Shown one piece after another: positions 56,795-64,000 of a stretch of 64,000 nucleotides of DNA (positions are counted from its first letter, which is position 1; every line of letters starts with the position of its first letter). The notes beneath the pieces were generated by a model. The model saw only the letters and a program-made list of their open reading frames with translations. It searched no databases and had not been told where the DNA came from. Where the stretch lies: assembly GCF_013377785.1 (NCBI RefSeq), contig NZ_JABXWT010000006.1:62001-126000 (forward strand), written 5' to 3'. Source of the DNA: Ruegeria haliotis. Lineage in GTDB: Bacteria > Pseudomonadota > Alphaproteobacteria > Rhodobacterales > Rhodobacteraceae. Position numbers and translations under genes: made by a program.

Positions 56795-57996
56795 AATGGT
56801 TGATCCTGATCGGTCTGCTGATCCCTGTTCAGGTGATGGCACAATCGAAAACGGTACTGCCGTCCGAGCTGTCGATTGAAGTGTCGATCGACGATAACAG
56901 TGTAACGCCGTTCACGCATGAAATGATCCTTGTCACAATCAGGGGCATCTACGGGCGTCACGTTACGCGAGAACAGCTGATACAGCCTGATTTCGACGGT
57001 TTCAGCTGGGCGCAACTGGGACCGGACAGTTGGTCGGAAGAACGGATCGATGGTCGGAACTTCAAAGTGTTTACCCGAAGCATGGCGATTTATCCGGTGC
57101 GCCCGGGCAAGCTGACGATTGGAAGGTTCACACACAATCTGACCCTGACGGATGAGAACGATAATTGGTTCGGACACGCAATCCAGTCAGAGCCGCTGAC
57201 CATCGAGGTGGCCGAGGCGCCTGCAACGGCGGGCTGGTGGTTTCCTGTGCGAAATCTGAAAATCTCGGATCAGTGGTCGAATGCTCCGGATCAGCTGTCG
57301 CCGGGCGAAGGTGTTTTGCGGATGATCCGGATTGAAGCACTGGGTGCAACGCCGGAAATGATTCCGCCCATGCCAGAGCTGCGCTCACCCTCGGCCATGA
57401 TCTTCGCCCATCCTGAAAAACGACTGGTTGAGCTGACCCCTGAAGGCCCTGTAACCTATGCGTTCTGGCGGTGGACGATCCGCCCGACCAATGACACGTC
57501 AGGCATCGTGGAGCCCTTGCAGTTCAGCTATTTCGACACAATTGAACGCGAGGACAGAGAGGTCACCATTTCCGCACAACGCATTGCCTATGGAACTGTG
57601 TCAGGTCAGGATGCTTCACCGCAGACAACACCTCGCCCCCCTGAAGCACTGTTGCCCGGCTGGCCCGCTGCCATGCTGGCCGTTGCAGTGTTTCTGATCG
57701 GTGTAGGAGCAGGCATGTCGAAACATCGGCTTATAGGTTGGCGTGCACCGGCGCGTTTCAGCTTTTTTGACCCGCTTGCCTGGCAGTTGCGGCGCTTTGC
57801 AAGAACCGGCCAGGTTGCAAGGCTGCGCCAGACCGCAGCGGCGATGGTTCTGCGCGATGTTGTGTCAGAAACGCGTCGTGAACTGATCATGGAATTTGAC
57901 CGTCGCTACTTTGATCCCAAAGCATCTGGGCTTGATCTGATGGATTTCGCCAGACGGTTTTTGCGGGCTGGTGGATACAGGGCTTCAGGGCGGTGA
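56791..57996 (+). CDS. BatD-family protein
   Basis: A 401-residue protein with a signal peptide (LILIGLLIPVQVMAQ), Ig-like beta domains carrying the BatD block FTHEMILVTIRGIYG, one membrane helix (AAMLAVAVFLIGVGAGM, about residue 290-310) and a helical cytoplasmic tail. It closes the moxR operon. The closest functional idea is a periplasmic scaffold for the VWA proteins during maturation of an exported enzyme. Confidence 0.82.
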   Translation: MKWLILIGLLIPVQVMAQSKTVLPSELSIEVSIDDNSVTPFTHEMILVTIRGIYGRHVTREQLIQPDFDGFSWAQLGPDSWSEERIDGRNFKVFTRSMAIYPVRPGKLTIGRFTHNLTLTDENDNWFGHAIQSEPLTIEVAEAPATAGWWFPVRNLKISDQWSNAPDQLSPGEGVLRMIRIEALGATPEMIPPMPELRSPSAMIFAHPEKRLVELTPEGPVTYAFWRWTIRPTNDTSGIVEPLQFSYFDTIEREDREVTISAQRIAYGTVSGQDASPQTTPRPPEALLPGWPAAMLAVAVFLIGVGAGMSKHRLIGWRAPARFSFFDPLAWQLRRFARTGQVARLRQTAAAMVLRDVVSETRRELIMEFDRRYFDPKASGLDLMDFARRFLRAGGYRASGR

Positions 57997-58040
57997 CATT
58001 ATTTTGAACAAACGCTCCCCCGTCATTTTCAGGTATCAAC

Positions 58041-58068
58041 TTGAAACAATTCGGATTTGCTGTACCTT
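58041..58068 (+). promoter_or_regulatory. Possible sigma-70-type promoter before the response-regulator gene
   Basis: TTGAAA at 58041-58046 and TACCTT at 58063-58068 with a 16-base spacer, 20 bases before the start codon at 58088. The fit to the -10 consensus is moderate. It is the first non-coding gap after the packed moxR operon. Confidence 0.3.
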
Positions 58069-58087
58069 CCCCCTCGGAGGAGAACTA

Positions 58088-58807
58088 ATGAATACGGTGG
58101 GGTACCCCAAAGCGGTGGGCCAGGTTTCCAACGTTTTGATTGTGGATGATCATCCACTCTATAGCGATGCATTGGCCGCTGCGCTGGAGCTGAGTTTTGA
58201 GGAATGCCGTATCAAAAAAGCCAAGACGCTCAAGCAGACCTTTGAGGTGCTGAGCGGAGGATTCAGACCAGATTTGATCATGTTTGACCTGAAGCTGCCC
58301 GATGTGACCGGCATTTCCGGATTCCAACAACTTCGGGAACGATGGCCCTCGGTGCCCGTTTTGGTGATTTCGTCGCTTGCATCGAGCGAACTGGTGCGAT
58401 CGCTGATCGAGCATGGCGCGATGGGCTTCCTGCCCAAGGATGCCTCGGCGCAGACGCTGAAACGGGTCATTGGCGAGATTGCAGCCGGACGCAGGTATGT
58501 CCCTCCGGAATACAGCCAGGTAGAGGAAACAAAATCGGCTAAAGCCGATGTGTATGAGTCCAGCCCGGAACTTTCGACTCTGACGCCACAGCAGGTTCGT
58601 ATTCTCAAACTCATTTGCGTCGGCAAATCGAACAAACAGATCGCTTATGAGCTTTCTTTGGCTGAAGCGACGGTCAAGGCACATATCACCGCGCTGTTGC
58701 GTCGACTTGGCGTTCGAAACCGGACCCAGGCCGCCGTTCTGGTCGACTCGGTACTGGCACGGCGGGCGCGACATGAACCGGAGGTTAAGTCCTTTCTGCA
58801 GCACTGA
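58088..58807 (+). CDS. LuxR/NarL-type response regulator
   Basis: A 239-residue regulator. The receiver domain starts VLIVDDHPLYSDALAAAL; the phosphoacceptor aspartate is in IMFDLKLPDVTG near residue 68 and the conserved lysine in GFLPKDASAQT. The C-terminal helix-turn-helix reads LTPQQVRILKLICVGKSNKQI and ATVKAHITALLRRLGVRNR. GGAGGAG precedes the ATG at 58088. It heads a three-gene signalling unit and probably receives phosphate from the kinase at 59977. Confidence 0.9.
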   Translation: MNTVGYPKAVGQVSNVLIVDDHPLYSDALAAALELSFEECRIKKAKTLKQTFEVLSGGFRPDLIMFDLKLPDVTGISGFQQLRERWPSVPVLVISSLASSELVRSLIEHGAMGFLPKDASAQTLKRVIGEIAAGRRYVPPEYSQVEETKSAKADVYESSPELSTLTPQQVRILKLICVGKSNKQIAYELSLAEATVKAHITALLRRLGVRNRTQAAVLVDSVLARRARHEPEVKSFLQH

Positions 58808-58816
58808 AGGTCACAT

Positions 58817-59974
58817 ATGCAAGAACTGGAGCAAGGACCAAAGTTTATTGGCATGGGACGTTCCCAGGCGTTGGACCCCTACGTCGCTGTCAATGAGGCC
58901 TGTGCGGAAATCGACTGCGCCTTATCCTGCTTTGTGCTGGCGTTTATTCCCAACGAACTTGACCCCGCCGAGGTAACGCGTGCTTTGAACTATAAACTGG
59001 CCGGTGTGCCGGTGTTCGGGTGCACAACGGCCGGGCAGATAACGGTAAAAGGGTATGAATCGGATGCCCTGCTGTTGTTGGCTTTTCCGAAGGCGAACTT
59101 CCGCTGTTCTTCAATACTGTTCGAAAACATCAGGCCGCTGAATTCCACTGAAGTTGCGGCCAAGGCGCAGCGGCAGGTGGAAAAGTTCCGTCATACCGCA
59201 GGGTGGAACCGGTTGGCATTGATGTTTTCCGACGGTCTTTCAAAGCAAGAGGATTTGCTTGTTTCCACACTCGAGACCGTTCTTGACGGTTTGCCGATTT
59301 TTGGCGGTTCCGCCGGCGACGGTCTGCAATATGAAGAGACATTTGTTCTGCACAATGGTGAAATACACTGCAATGCCTCGGTGCTTCTTCAGATCGAAAC
59401 CAACCTGCAATTTCAGGGTATCGGGTTCGATCATTTTTTACCCATAGGATCTGAGATCATCATCACGGATGCCGATCCCGAAGAGCGGATGGTGTATGAA
59501 ATCAATGGGGCGCCTGCGGCATTGGAATATGCGCGGTTGGTCGGATGCGCAGCCGAAGATCTTTCTCCGCAGGTCTTTGCGGAAAACCCGATGTTGTTGC
59601 GGCAAAACCTGAATTACTATGTGCGTGCAATCCGCGAAGTGACCGACGGCCAGGCGCTGTCTTTTCTGGCTGCGATTGATGATGGTCTGATCATGACGCT
59701 CGGCCGCGGCAAGGAAATCATCGAAACGCTGGAGGCGGGGCTGGATATTCACGACAGTGCCGGGAAATCACCCGACTTCATCCTGGGATTCGATTGCGTT
59801 CTGCGCAAACTGGAAATCGAACAAAAGCAGCTTAGCAGGCAAGTCTCGGACGTTTTGCAGACCCGACGTGTGATCGGTTTCAACACATATGGCGAACAGC
59901 AATCCGGCGTTCACATGAATCAGACCTTTGTTGGCGTAGCCTTCTTCGAACCTGTCGTGCGAGATTTGAGCTAA
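58817..59974 (+). CDS. FIST-domain sensor protein (NosP-like)
   Basis: A 385-residue soluble protein with FIST_N (about residues 40-235) and FIST_C (about 245-365), including GVPVFGCTTAGQI and VFGGSAGDGLQYEETFVL. In Pseudomonas and others such a protein (NosP) binds haem and nitric oxide and inhibits the kinase encoded next to it. The haem-ligand histidine cannot be fixed from one sequence; candidates include those in the C-terminal half. Nine bases separate it from the regulator gene and two from the kinase gene. Confidence 0.86.
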   Translation: MQELEQGPKFIGMGRSQALDPYVAVNEACAEIDCALSCFVLAFIPNELDPAEVTRALNYKLAGVPVFGCTTAGQITVKGYESDALLLLAFPKANFRCSSILFENIRPLNSTEVAAKAQRQVEKFRHTAGWNRLALMFSDGLSKQEDLLVSTLETVLDGLPIFGGSAGDGLQYEETFVLHNGEIHCNASVLLQIETNLQFQGIGFDHFLPIGSEIIITDADPEERMVYEINGAPAALEYARLVGCAAEDLSPQVFAENPMLLRQNLNYYVRAIREVTDGQALSFLAAIDDGLIMTLGRGKEIIETLEAGLDIHDSAGKSPDFILGFDCVLRKLEIEQKQLSRQVSDVLQTRRVIGFNTYGEQQSGVHMNQTFVGVAFFEPVVRDLS

Positions 59975-59976
59975 CC

Positions 59977-62232
59977 ATGCTGGACCCGGATGATCCCCCG
60001 GAACTTCAGGTTGCAAAACAGGCAAAGATCATTGACGCGCTTGTGCGTCGGGCCAATCGTCAAAAGGATGTGGGCCCCTCTGCGTTCCGTGCCTTTCAGT
60101 CGGCGATTGAACTACGACAGCGGGTCATGGAACAAAGCCGCGATCTGGAGCGGGCAACAACCGAACTGGAAAGCGCCCGGTACGAGCGGGAGCAAACACG
60201 CAAAAGTCTGGTCAAGGCCCTGTCTTCCATGGAAGAAGGCTTTGCACTTTTTACTGATGGTCAGTTGAACCTGTGCAACGATCTGTTTCAGGCCATTTTT
60301 CCTGATGACGCGGAACTTGTGATGCCCGGGCTTGATCTGGCGCGGTTCTTTACGCTGATCCAGAACAGCAGACAGTTTGTGTCGTCGGATCGGGGTGTAT
60401 CGAACATGCTCGATACGCTTGAACGTAATTGCTATTCGGGGATGGTGTCCAGCGAGGTTATCGAGCTGGTCGGCGATTGCTGGTACAAGCTGAGCGCCCA
60501 GTACACGTCGTCCGAAAATGTCGTCATTTTGCTGACCGATATCACGTCCGTCGTGCGCCGTAATCGCGACGAAAAAGAGACATTGATCGACCGGCAGGAG
60601 GATTATCTGCAGGCGGTGTTTCAGAATATGAGTTCGGGCCTTTGCACGTTTTCCGCAAAAGCCGAGATCATGATGCACAACGCGCGTTTTCGCGAAATTC
60701 TTGATCTGCCACATCCAATGTTGCACGCGCGTATGCCAGTGCAAGGCCTTCTGGACCTGATGCGCGCGCGTGGGCTGATCAAAGCGGATGATGAGTTGAA
60801 GGTTGGCAAATGGCAACATGAGCTGAAAAACAGAGGCTGGTTGCGAAAGCGCGTCCGCGACGGTGCGGATCGCGTACTGGACGTGCAGGCAAACCAGTTG
60901 CCGGACGGTGGTTTCCTTGTCGAGCTCAAGGACGTGACGCTTGAGGCACGTGCGACCGAGACACTGGAAAACCGCGTGATGGAACGGACCGCAGAACTGA
61001 CCCGCGCCAATGAAAAACTGATCCAAGAGTACGAAGAAAAAGCGCGTGTCGAAGAGGCGTTGCGTGTTGCGAAGGAACGCGCCGAAGCAGCGGTTTCATC
61101 CAAAACCCGTTTTCTCGCCGCAGCCAGTCATGATCTTTTGCAGCCGATCAATGCGGCGAAACTGATGATCTCTACCTTGATAGAGATTACGCGTGACACT
61201 GAACTGCATGTCATGATGGATCGGCTGGATGGCGCCTTTGGCTCGGCCGAACAGTTGTTGCATTCACTGCTTGATATCTCGCGGCTGGAAACGGCCGACC
61301 CCGATACTGTTTCCCCGACCAATGTCAGCCTGGCGTCGGTGATCGCGGGCATTCATGGCGATCAAGCGCTGGTTGCCGAGAAAAAGAACGTACGGCTTGA
61401 CGTTGTGTCCTGCTCTGGATTTGTCCACTCCGATCCGGTCTATCTTTTGCGGTCCATTCAGAATCTCGTTGTGAACGCTATTCAATACACTGATCCCGGC
61501 GGCAGGGTGTTGGTGGGCTGCCGTCGGCTCGGTGACAAGGTTGTTGTACAGGTATGGGACACCGGCATCGGCATCGCGCGAAAGGATCAGGCACGCGTGT
61601 TCGAGGAGTTTACCCGCGCGGAAAACGTGCCTTTTGGGTCCGGCATGGGGCTGGGCCTGTCTGTTGTGGACAGGGCGTGTCGTTTGCTGGGTCACAAACT
61701 GTCCCTGCGGTCCAAACCTGGCGTCGGTTCGGTTTTCAGCATCGAAATGGACCGGGTTGAAGCAGATCGTGGTGCGATGGAACCCCTTGATCTGTTACCG
61801 CATTCAGATGACGTACCGATGGACCACATCGTTCTGGTTATCGAAAACGACAAAGATGTGCTGTTCGGGACGACGCTTTGGCTTGAGCAAAACGGGGCGA
61901 GTGTTCTGCCTGCACACTCAACCAAGGAAGCAATGCAGTTTGTGACCGATATGGGGATGCCACCGGATATTATTCTGGCGGACTATCAGCTTGATGACGG
62001 GGATACCGGGGTCAATGCCATCCGCCAGATACGGGAGATGACTCAAACCCATGTTGCGGCCATTCTGATCACGGCGGATCGCAGCGAAAGCCTGCGTTCT
62101 GCCGGGCTGAGGCACGACATTTCGGTAATGACAAAGCCTGTAAAACTATCCCGCCTAAGGCCCTTGATCGTTTGGAAAGTGCGCCGCGGCATGACTGGTC
62201 AGAGCATCGACATAGACAAAAGTCGGCGGTGA
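59977..62232 (+). CDS. Hybrid histidine kinase (NahK-like)
   Basis: A 751-residue cytoplasmic kinase with no membrane segment. Coiled coils lie at about 30-70 and 325-375, with two degenerate PAS domains between them. The H-box FLAAASHDLLQPINAAKL has the phospho-histidine near residue 385. N and G boxes follow (NLVVNAIQYTDPGG, DTGIGIARKD, GMGLGLSVVDR) and a C-terminal receiver (about 615-740) has its aspartate in IILADYQLDDG. The Q in SHDLLQP is typical of the NahK/FIST-associated group. Input most probably comes from the FIST protein. Confidence 0.9.
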   Translation: MLDPDDPPELQVAKQAKIIDALVRRANRQKDVGPSAFRAFQSAIELRQRVMEQSRDLERATTELESARYEREQTRKSLVKALSSMEEGFALFTDGQLNLCNDLFQAIFPDDAELVMPGLDLARFFTLIQNSRQFVSSDRGVSNMLDTLERNCYSGMVSSEVIELVGDCWYKLSAQYTSSENVVILLTDITSVVRRNRDEKETLIDRQEDYLQAVFQNMSSGLCTFSAKAEIMMHNARFREILDLPHPMLHARMPVQGLLDLMRARGLIKADDELKVGKWQHELKNRGWLRKRVRDGADRVLDVQANQLPDGGFLVELKDVTLEARATETLENRVMERTAELTRANEKLIQEYEEKARVEEALRVAKERAEAAVSSKTRFLAAASHDLLQPINAAKLMISTLIEITRDTELHVMMDRLDGAFGSAEQLLHSLLDISRLETADPDTVSPTNVSLASVIAGIHGDQALVAEKKNVRLDVVSCSGFVHSDPVYLLRSIQNLVVNAIQYTDPGGRVLVGCRRLGDKVVVQVWDTGIGIARKDQARVFEEFTRAENVPFGSGMGLGLSVVDRACRLLGHKLSLRSKPGVGSVFSIEMDRVEADRGAMEPLDLLPHSDDVPMDHIVLVIENDKDVLFGTTLWLEQNGASVLPAHSTKEAMQFVTDMGMPPDIILADYQLDDGDTGVNAIRQIREMTQTHVAAILITADRSESLRSAGLRHDISVMTKPVKLSRLRPLIVWKVRRGMTGQSIDIDKSRR

Positions 62233-62279
62233 CACAGTCGAATGAAACCATACTCTCTGCTCAGGGAGGGTGATGGCCG

Positions 62280-62954
62280 ATGAGGACGTTAGTATTTGGA
62301 TTGATCACATCTGTCCTGTTTTTCATCCCGGCTTTTGCAGCGCCGGTTGATGGAGAAGAAACCTATGACCTGTTGTTTCGGGGCGATGTTCTTGACGCAA
62401 TAGCACGGGAAAAGGAGCTGGTGTATCAGCGCACAGTCACAAATCACCTGAAACCGGAGGCCGCCGCGCGTGACACCGGGGACATCGCGCTGAGCTTTGC
62501 TAACGATGGCAGCGGGATGGCGCATCTTGAGTTTCGTCAGGATGAAAAGCACCGGGCCATGGGCAATTTCCCAGCCAGTGTCGGAAACCCCATGATCATG
62601 GTGTTTTATGAAAGCACGATCCGCGACATGGCGGAATCCGCCGGAGGCAGCCCGTTTTACATTCGCAACCGCGTTAAGGACGCGTTGATCCAGCCGGCCG
62701 AGGTGGAAACGGGTGACGCGGTGGTCAATGGGAAAACTGTTTCCGTAAAGACCATCCGAATGCGCCCATTCGCACAGGACCCGAACCGGGACCGTATGCA
62801 GGGCTTTGGCGGTCTGATGCTGAGTGTAACGGTGTCGGAAGATGTGCCGGGCTGGTATCTGCGCCTTGTTGCGGAAACTGTTCCTAACGGTGAAGGTAAT
62901 TCAATCTATCGGTCGGAAATGCGATTTGAGGGCGTGCAAGAGGGCAAGGAATGA
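62280..62954 (+). CDS. Secreted hypothetical protein
   Basis: A 224-residue protein with a signal peptide (LVFGLITSVLFFIPAFA, cleaved before APVDGEE) and a mixed alpha/beta body. It has no motif I can name and no cysteines in the mature part. A ribosome site (GGGAGGG) lies before the ATG. It overlaps the next gene by four bases. Proteins of this kind occur beside PQQ-dehydrogenase accessory genes, but I infer that from the context only. Confidence 0.65.
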   Translation: MRTLVFGLITSVLFFIPAFAAPVDGEETYDLLFRGDVLDAIAREKELVYQRTVTNHLKPEAAARDTGDIALSFANDGSGMAHLEFRQDEKHRAMGNFPASVGNPMIMVFYESTIRDMAESAGGSPFYIRNRVKDALIQPAEVETGDAVVNGKTVSVKTIRMRPFAQDPNRDRMQGFGGLMLSVTVSEDVPGWYLRLVAETVPNGEGNSIYRSEMRFEGVQEGKE

Positions 62955-63364
62955 CAGGCTTACCCCATTTCGGAAAGGACAAAGGCAGACTGCATTGCGC
63001 CGTGCGCCGTGCCTCAGCGACAAGTGCTATTACCGTGCTGTGTCTGGGACTGGCGGGCGTTGGTCACGCGCACAGCGTTGCGGACCGGTTGAACGACTAT
63101 CCGACTGCGACCCGCGCGGATTATGTGTTTGCTTGTATGGTCACCAATGGGCAATCCCGCGAAATGCTGGATCGGTGTAGTTGTTCCATTGATCTGATTG
63201 CTTCGATCCTGCCTTATGAACGATACGAACAGGCGGAAACGGTTCTTTCGATGCGCCGGGTCGGCGGTGAACGCATGGCATTTTTCAAAAGTGCTGTTCT
63301 GGCCGAAAATATGGTGGCCGATCTGCGCAGAGCCCAGGCCGAGGCCGAGGTTGTCTGTTTCTGA
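62951..63364 (+). CDS. Secreted cysteine-containing hypothetical protein
   Basis: A 137-residue protein with a signal peptide that follows a basic leader (SATSAITVLCLGLAGVGHA). The mature part has four cysteines, three of them in FACMVTNGQ and DRCSCSID, which could form disulfides or bind a cofactor. No family name. It is translationally coupled to the gene before it. Confidence 0.65.
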   Translation: MTGLPHFGKDKGRLHCAVRRASATSAITVLCLGLAGVGHAHSVADRLNDYPTATRADYVFACMVTNGQSREMLDRCSCSIDLIASILPYERYEQAETVLSMRRVGGERMAFFKSAVLAENMVADLRRAQAEAEVVCF

Positions 63365-63383
63365 TCCAGTCGGTTACCGATTG

Positions 63384-64000
63384 TCAGCTGGAAGTCGACT
63401 TGGGCAGATCGGTTTGGAACGTGTTACCTTCCGTATCCGTCGCTTTCACTGTCAACGTTGTTGTCCCGTTGTCATTGTACGCAAAGCGGAAAGCCGGGTT
63501 TTCAGAGATCGAGATTCCGCCATCCATGGTGAACAGCAATTCTTCGCCCTGCCACACTTCGAGATGGTCGATGAAATGTGCCGGAATGAACAGCTGGGTC
63601 ACCTGATTGCGCTGAAGGCCTGAGTAGTTGGGGTGCCGGATCATGATCTGTGCCTCACGGCGGGGCGTTGAGACCTGTTCCGTGTCTCCGAAACTGCGCA
63701 ATTTCATCTTACCCATCGACGCCAGTGCCGCTTCGGGGTTCTTGCTGGCCGGGGCGGAACATCCGCCGGATGCTTTGACAAAACGGCCAGTCATATGCAG
63801 CCCGTCGGGCGTTTCGGCAATAACCCGCACGTTAGAATACTGGTTCACTCGCACCCGCATCTCGAAATCCAGCTCGCCCATAGCAGGCGAAAAGGTAAAC
63901 ACACCGGCAATCGGTGCCGGATTTTCATCAATCACAACTGTTGCCGCAGTGATCTGGATATCTGGATCAAGCTGTTTCAGAACAACAGGAACAGTCGCGG
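63384..64000 (-). CDS. SoxYZ-like carrier protein associated with quinoprotein dehydrogenases (partial)
   Basis: The visible 205 codons or so run off the right edge; the frame stays open to base 64000. A SoxY-like part (VIDENPAPIAGVFTFSP, FDFEMRVRVNQYS with small deviations, then MTGRFVKASGGCSAP) is followed by a SoxZ-like part (IMIRHPNYSGLQRNQV and FIPAHFIDHLEVWQG). Fused SoxYZ proteins of this sort are found with PQQ-dependent alcohol dehydrogenases. The expected GGCG-type carrier cysteine appears as GGCSAP. It lies convergent to the two secreted hypotheticals. Confidence 0.78.
   Translation of the reverse strand, partial: ATVPVVLKQLDPDIQITAATVVIDENPAPIAGVFTFSPAMGELDFEMRVRVNQYSNVRVIAETPDGLHMTGRFVKASGGCSAPASKNPEAALASMGKMKLRSFGDTEQVSTPRREAQIMIRHPNYSGLQRNQVTQLFIPAHFIDHLEVWQGEELLFTMDGGISISENPAFRFAYNDNGTTTLTVKATDTEGNTFQTDLPKSTSS

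Overview
The window looks like part of an extrachromosomal replicon of a marine-type alphaproteobacterium, most likely a Rhodobacterales (Roseobacter-group) member. The main reasons are a compact DnaA-like replication initiator divergent from a parAB pair (46.9-50.6 kb), which is the plan of the DnaA-like plasmids of that order, and a mix of accessory catabolic islands separated by insertion-sequence debris. All assignments come from reading the translated sequence; no database search was possible.

Layout. (1) 0-8.2 kb: a LysR regulator divergent from a phosphonate operon (phnW, phnY, phnA, pbfA) that would turn 2-aminoethylphosphonate and its (R)-1-hydroxy derivative into acetate and phosphate, followed by a Na/Pi-cotransporter-type protein with a PhoU-like tail. 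(2) 8.9-14.8 kb: a scrap yard. Two intact IS6-family elements bracket the stumps of an M20 amidohydrolase and a diaminopropionate ammonia-lyase gene. An IS110 stump, a cyclopropane-fatty-acid synthase gene, a decayed IS6 copy and a decayed duplicate of a crp/small-protein pair follow. (3) 15.0-21.7 kb: a solitary groEL, several small conserved-looking hypotheticals, a desaturase remnant and the intact Crp-family regulator with its divergent small protein. (4) 21.7-29.2 kb: a 5'-truncated solute-binding protein gene, then an operon of alkylsulfatase, iron-type alcohol dehydrogenase and a peptide-type binding protein, divergent from a LysR gene. (5) 29.5-32.1 kb: nested IS110, IS5, IS6 and ISKra4 fragments.

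(6) 32.2-44.7 kb is the most interesting region. It holds two Tat-exported proteins related to the large subunit of N,N-dimethylformamidase, a Tat-exported phosphotriesterase-like metallohydrolase, a secreted esterase, an OprB-like porin, an Omp85-type barrel without POTRA domains, a third outer-membrane-type protein, a CDF transporter and one AraC-family regulator. All four likely transcription starts carry the same motif (sense TTGGCAGRAAHHGGCTTT) 58-92 bases upstream of the first start codon and in the same orientation relative to transcription. This points to a single, apparently undescribed AraC-controlled cell-envelope hydrolase regulon.

(7) 44.8-50.6 kb: a decayed IS6 copy, a tyrosine recombinase, parAB with three identical 16-bp palindromes (one contains the parB stop codon) and repA with three G-rich iteron-like repeats. 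(8) 51.0-64.0 kb: a DUF2927-type protein, a MoxR/DUF58/VWA/VWA/TPR/BatD operon that resembles the accessory genes of PQQ alcohol dehydrogenases, then a LuxR-type response regulator, a FIST-domain sensor and a hybrid histidine kinase (NosP/NahK-like arrangement). Two small secreted proteins and a SoxYZ-like carrier gene that runs off the right edge end the window, suggesting that a quinoprotein dehydrogenase lies beyond it.
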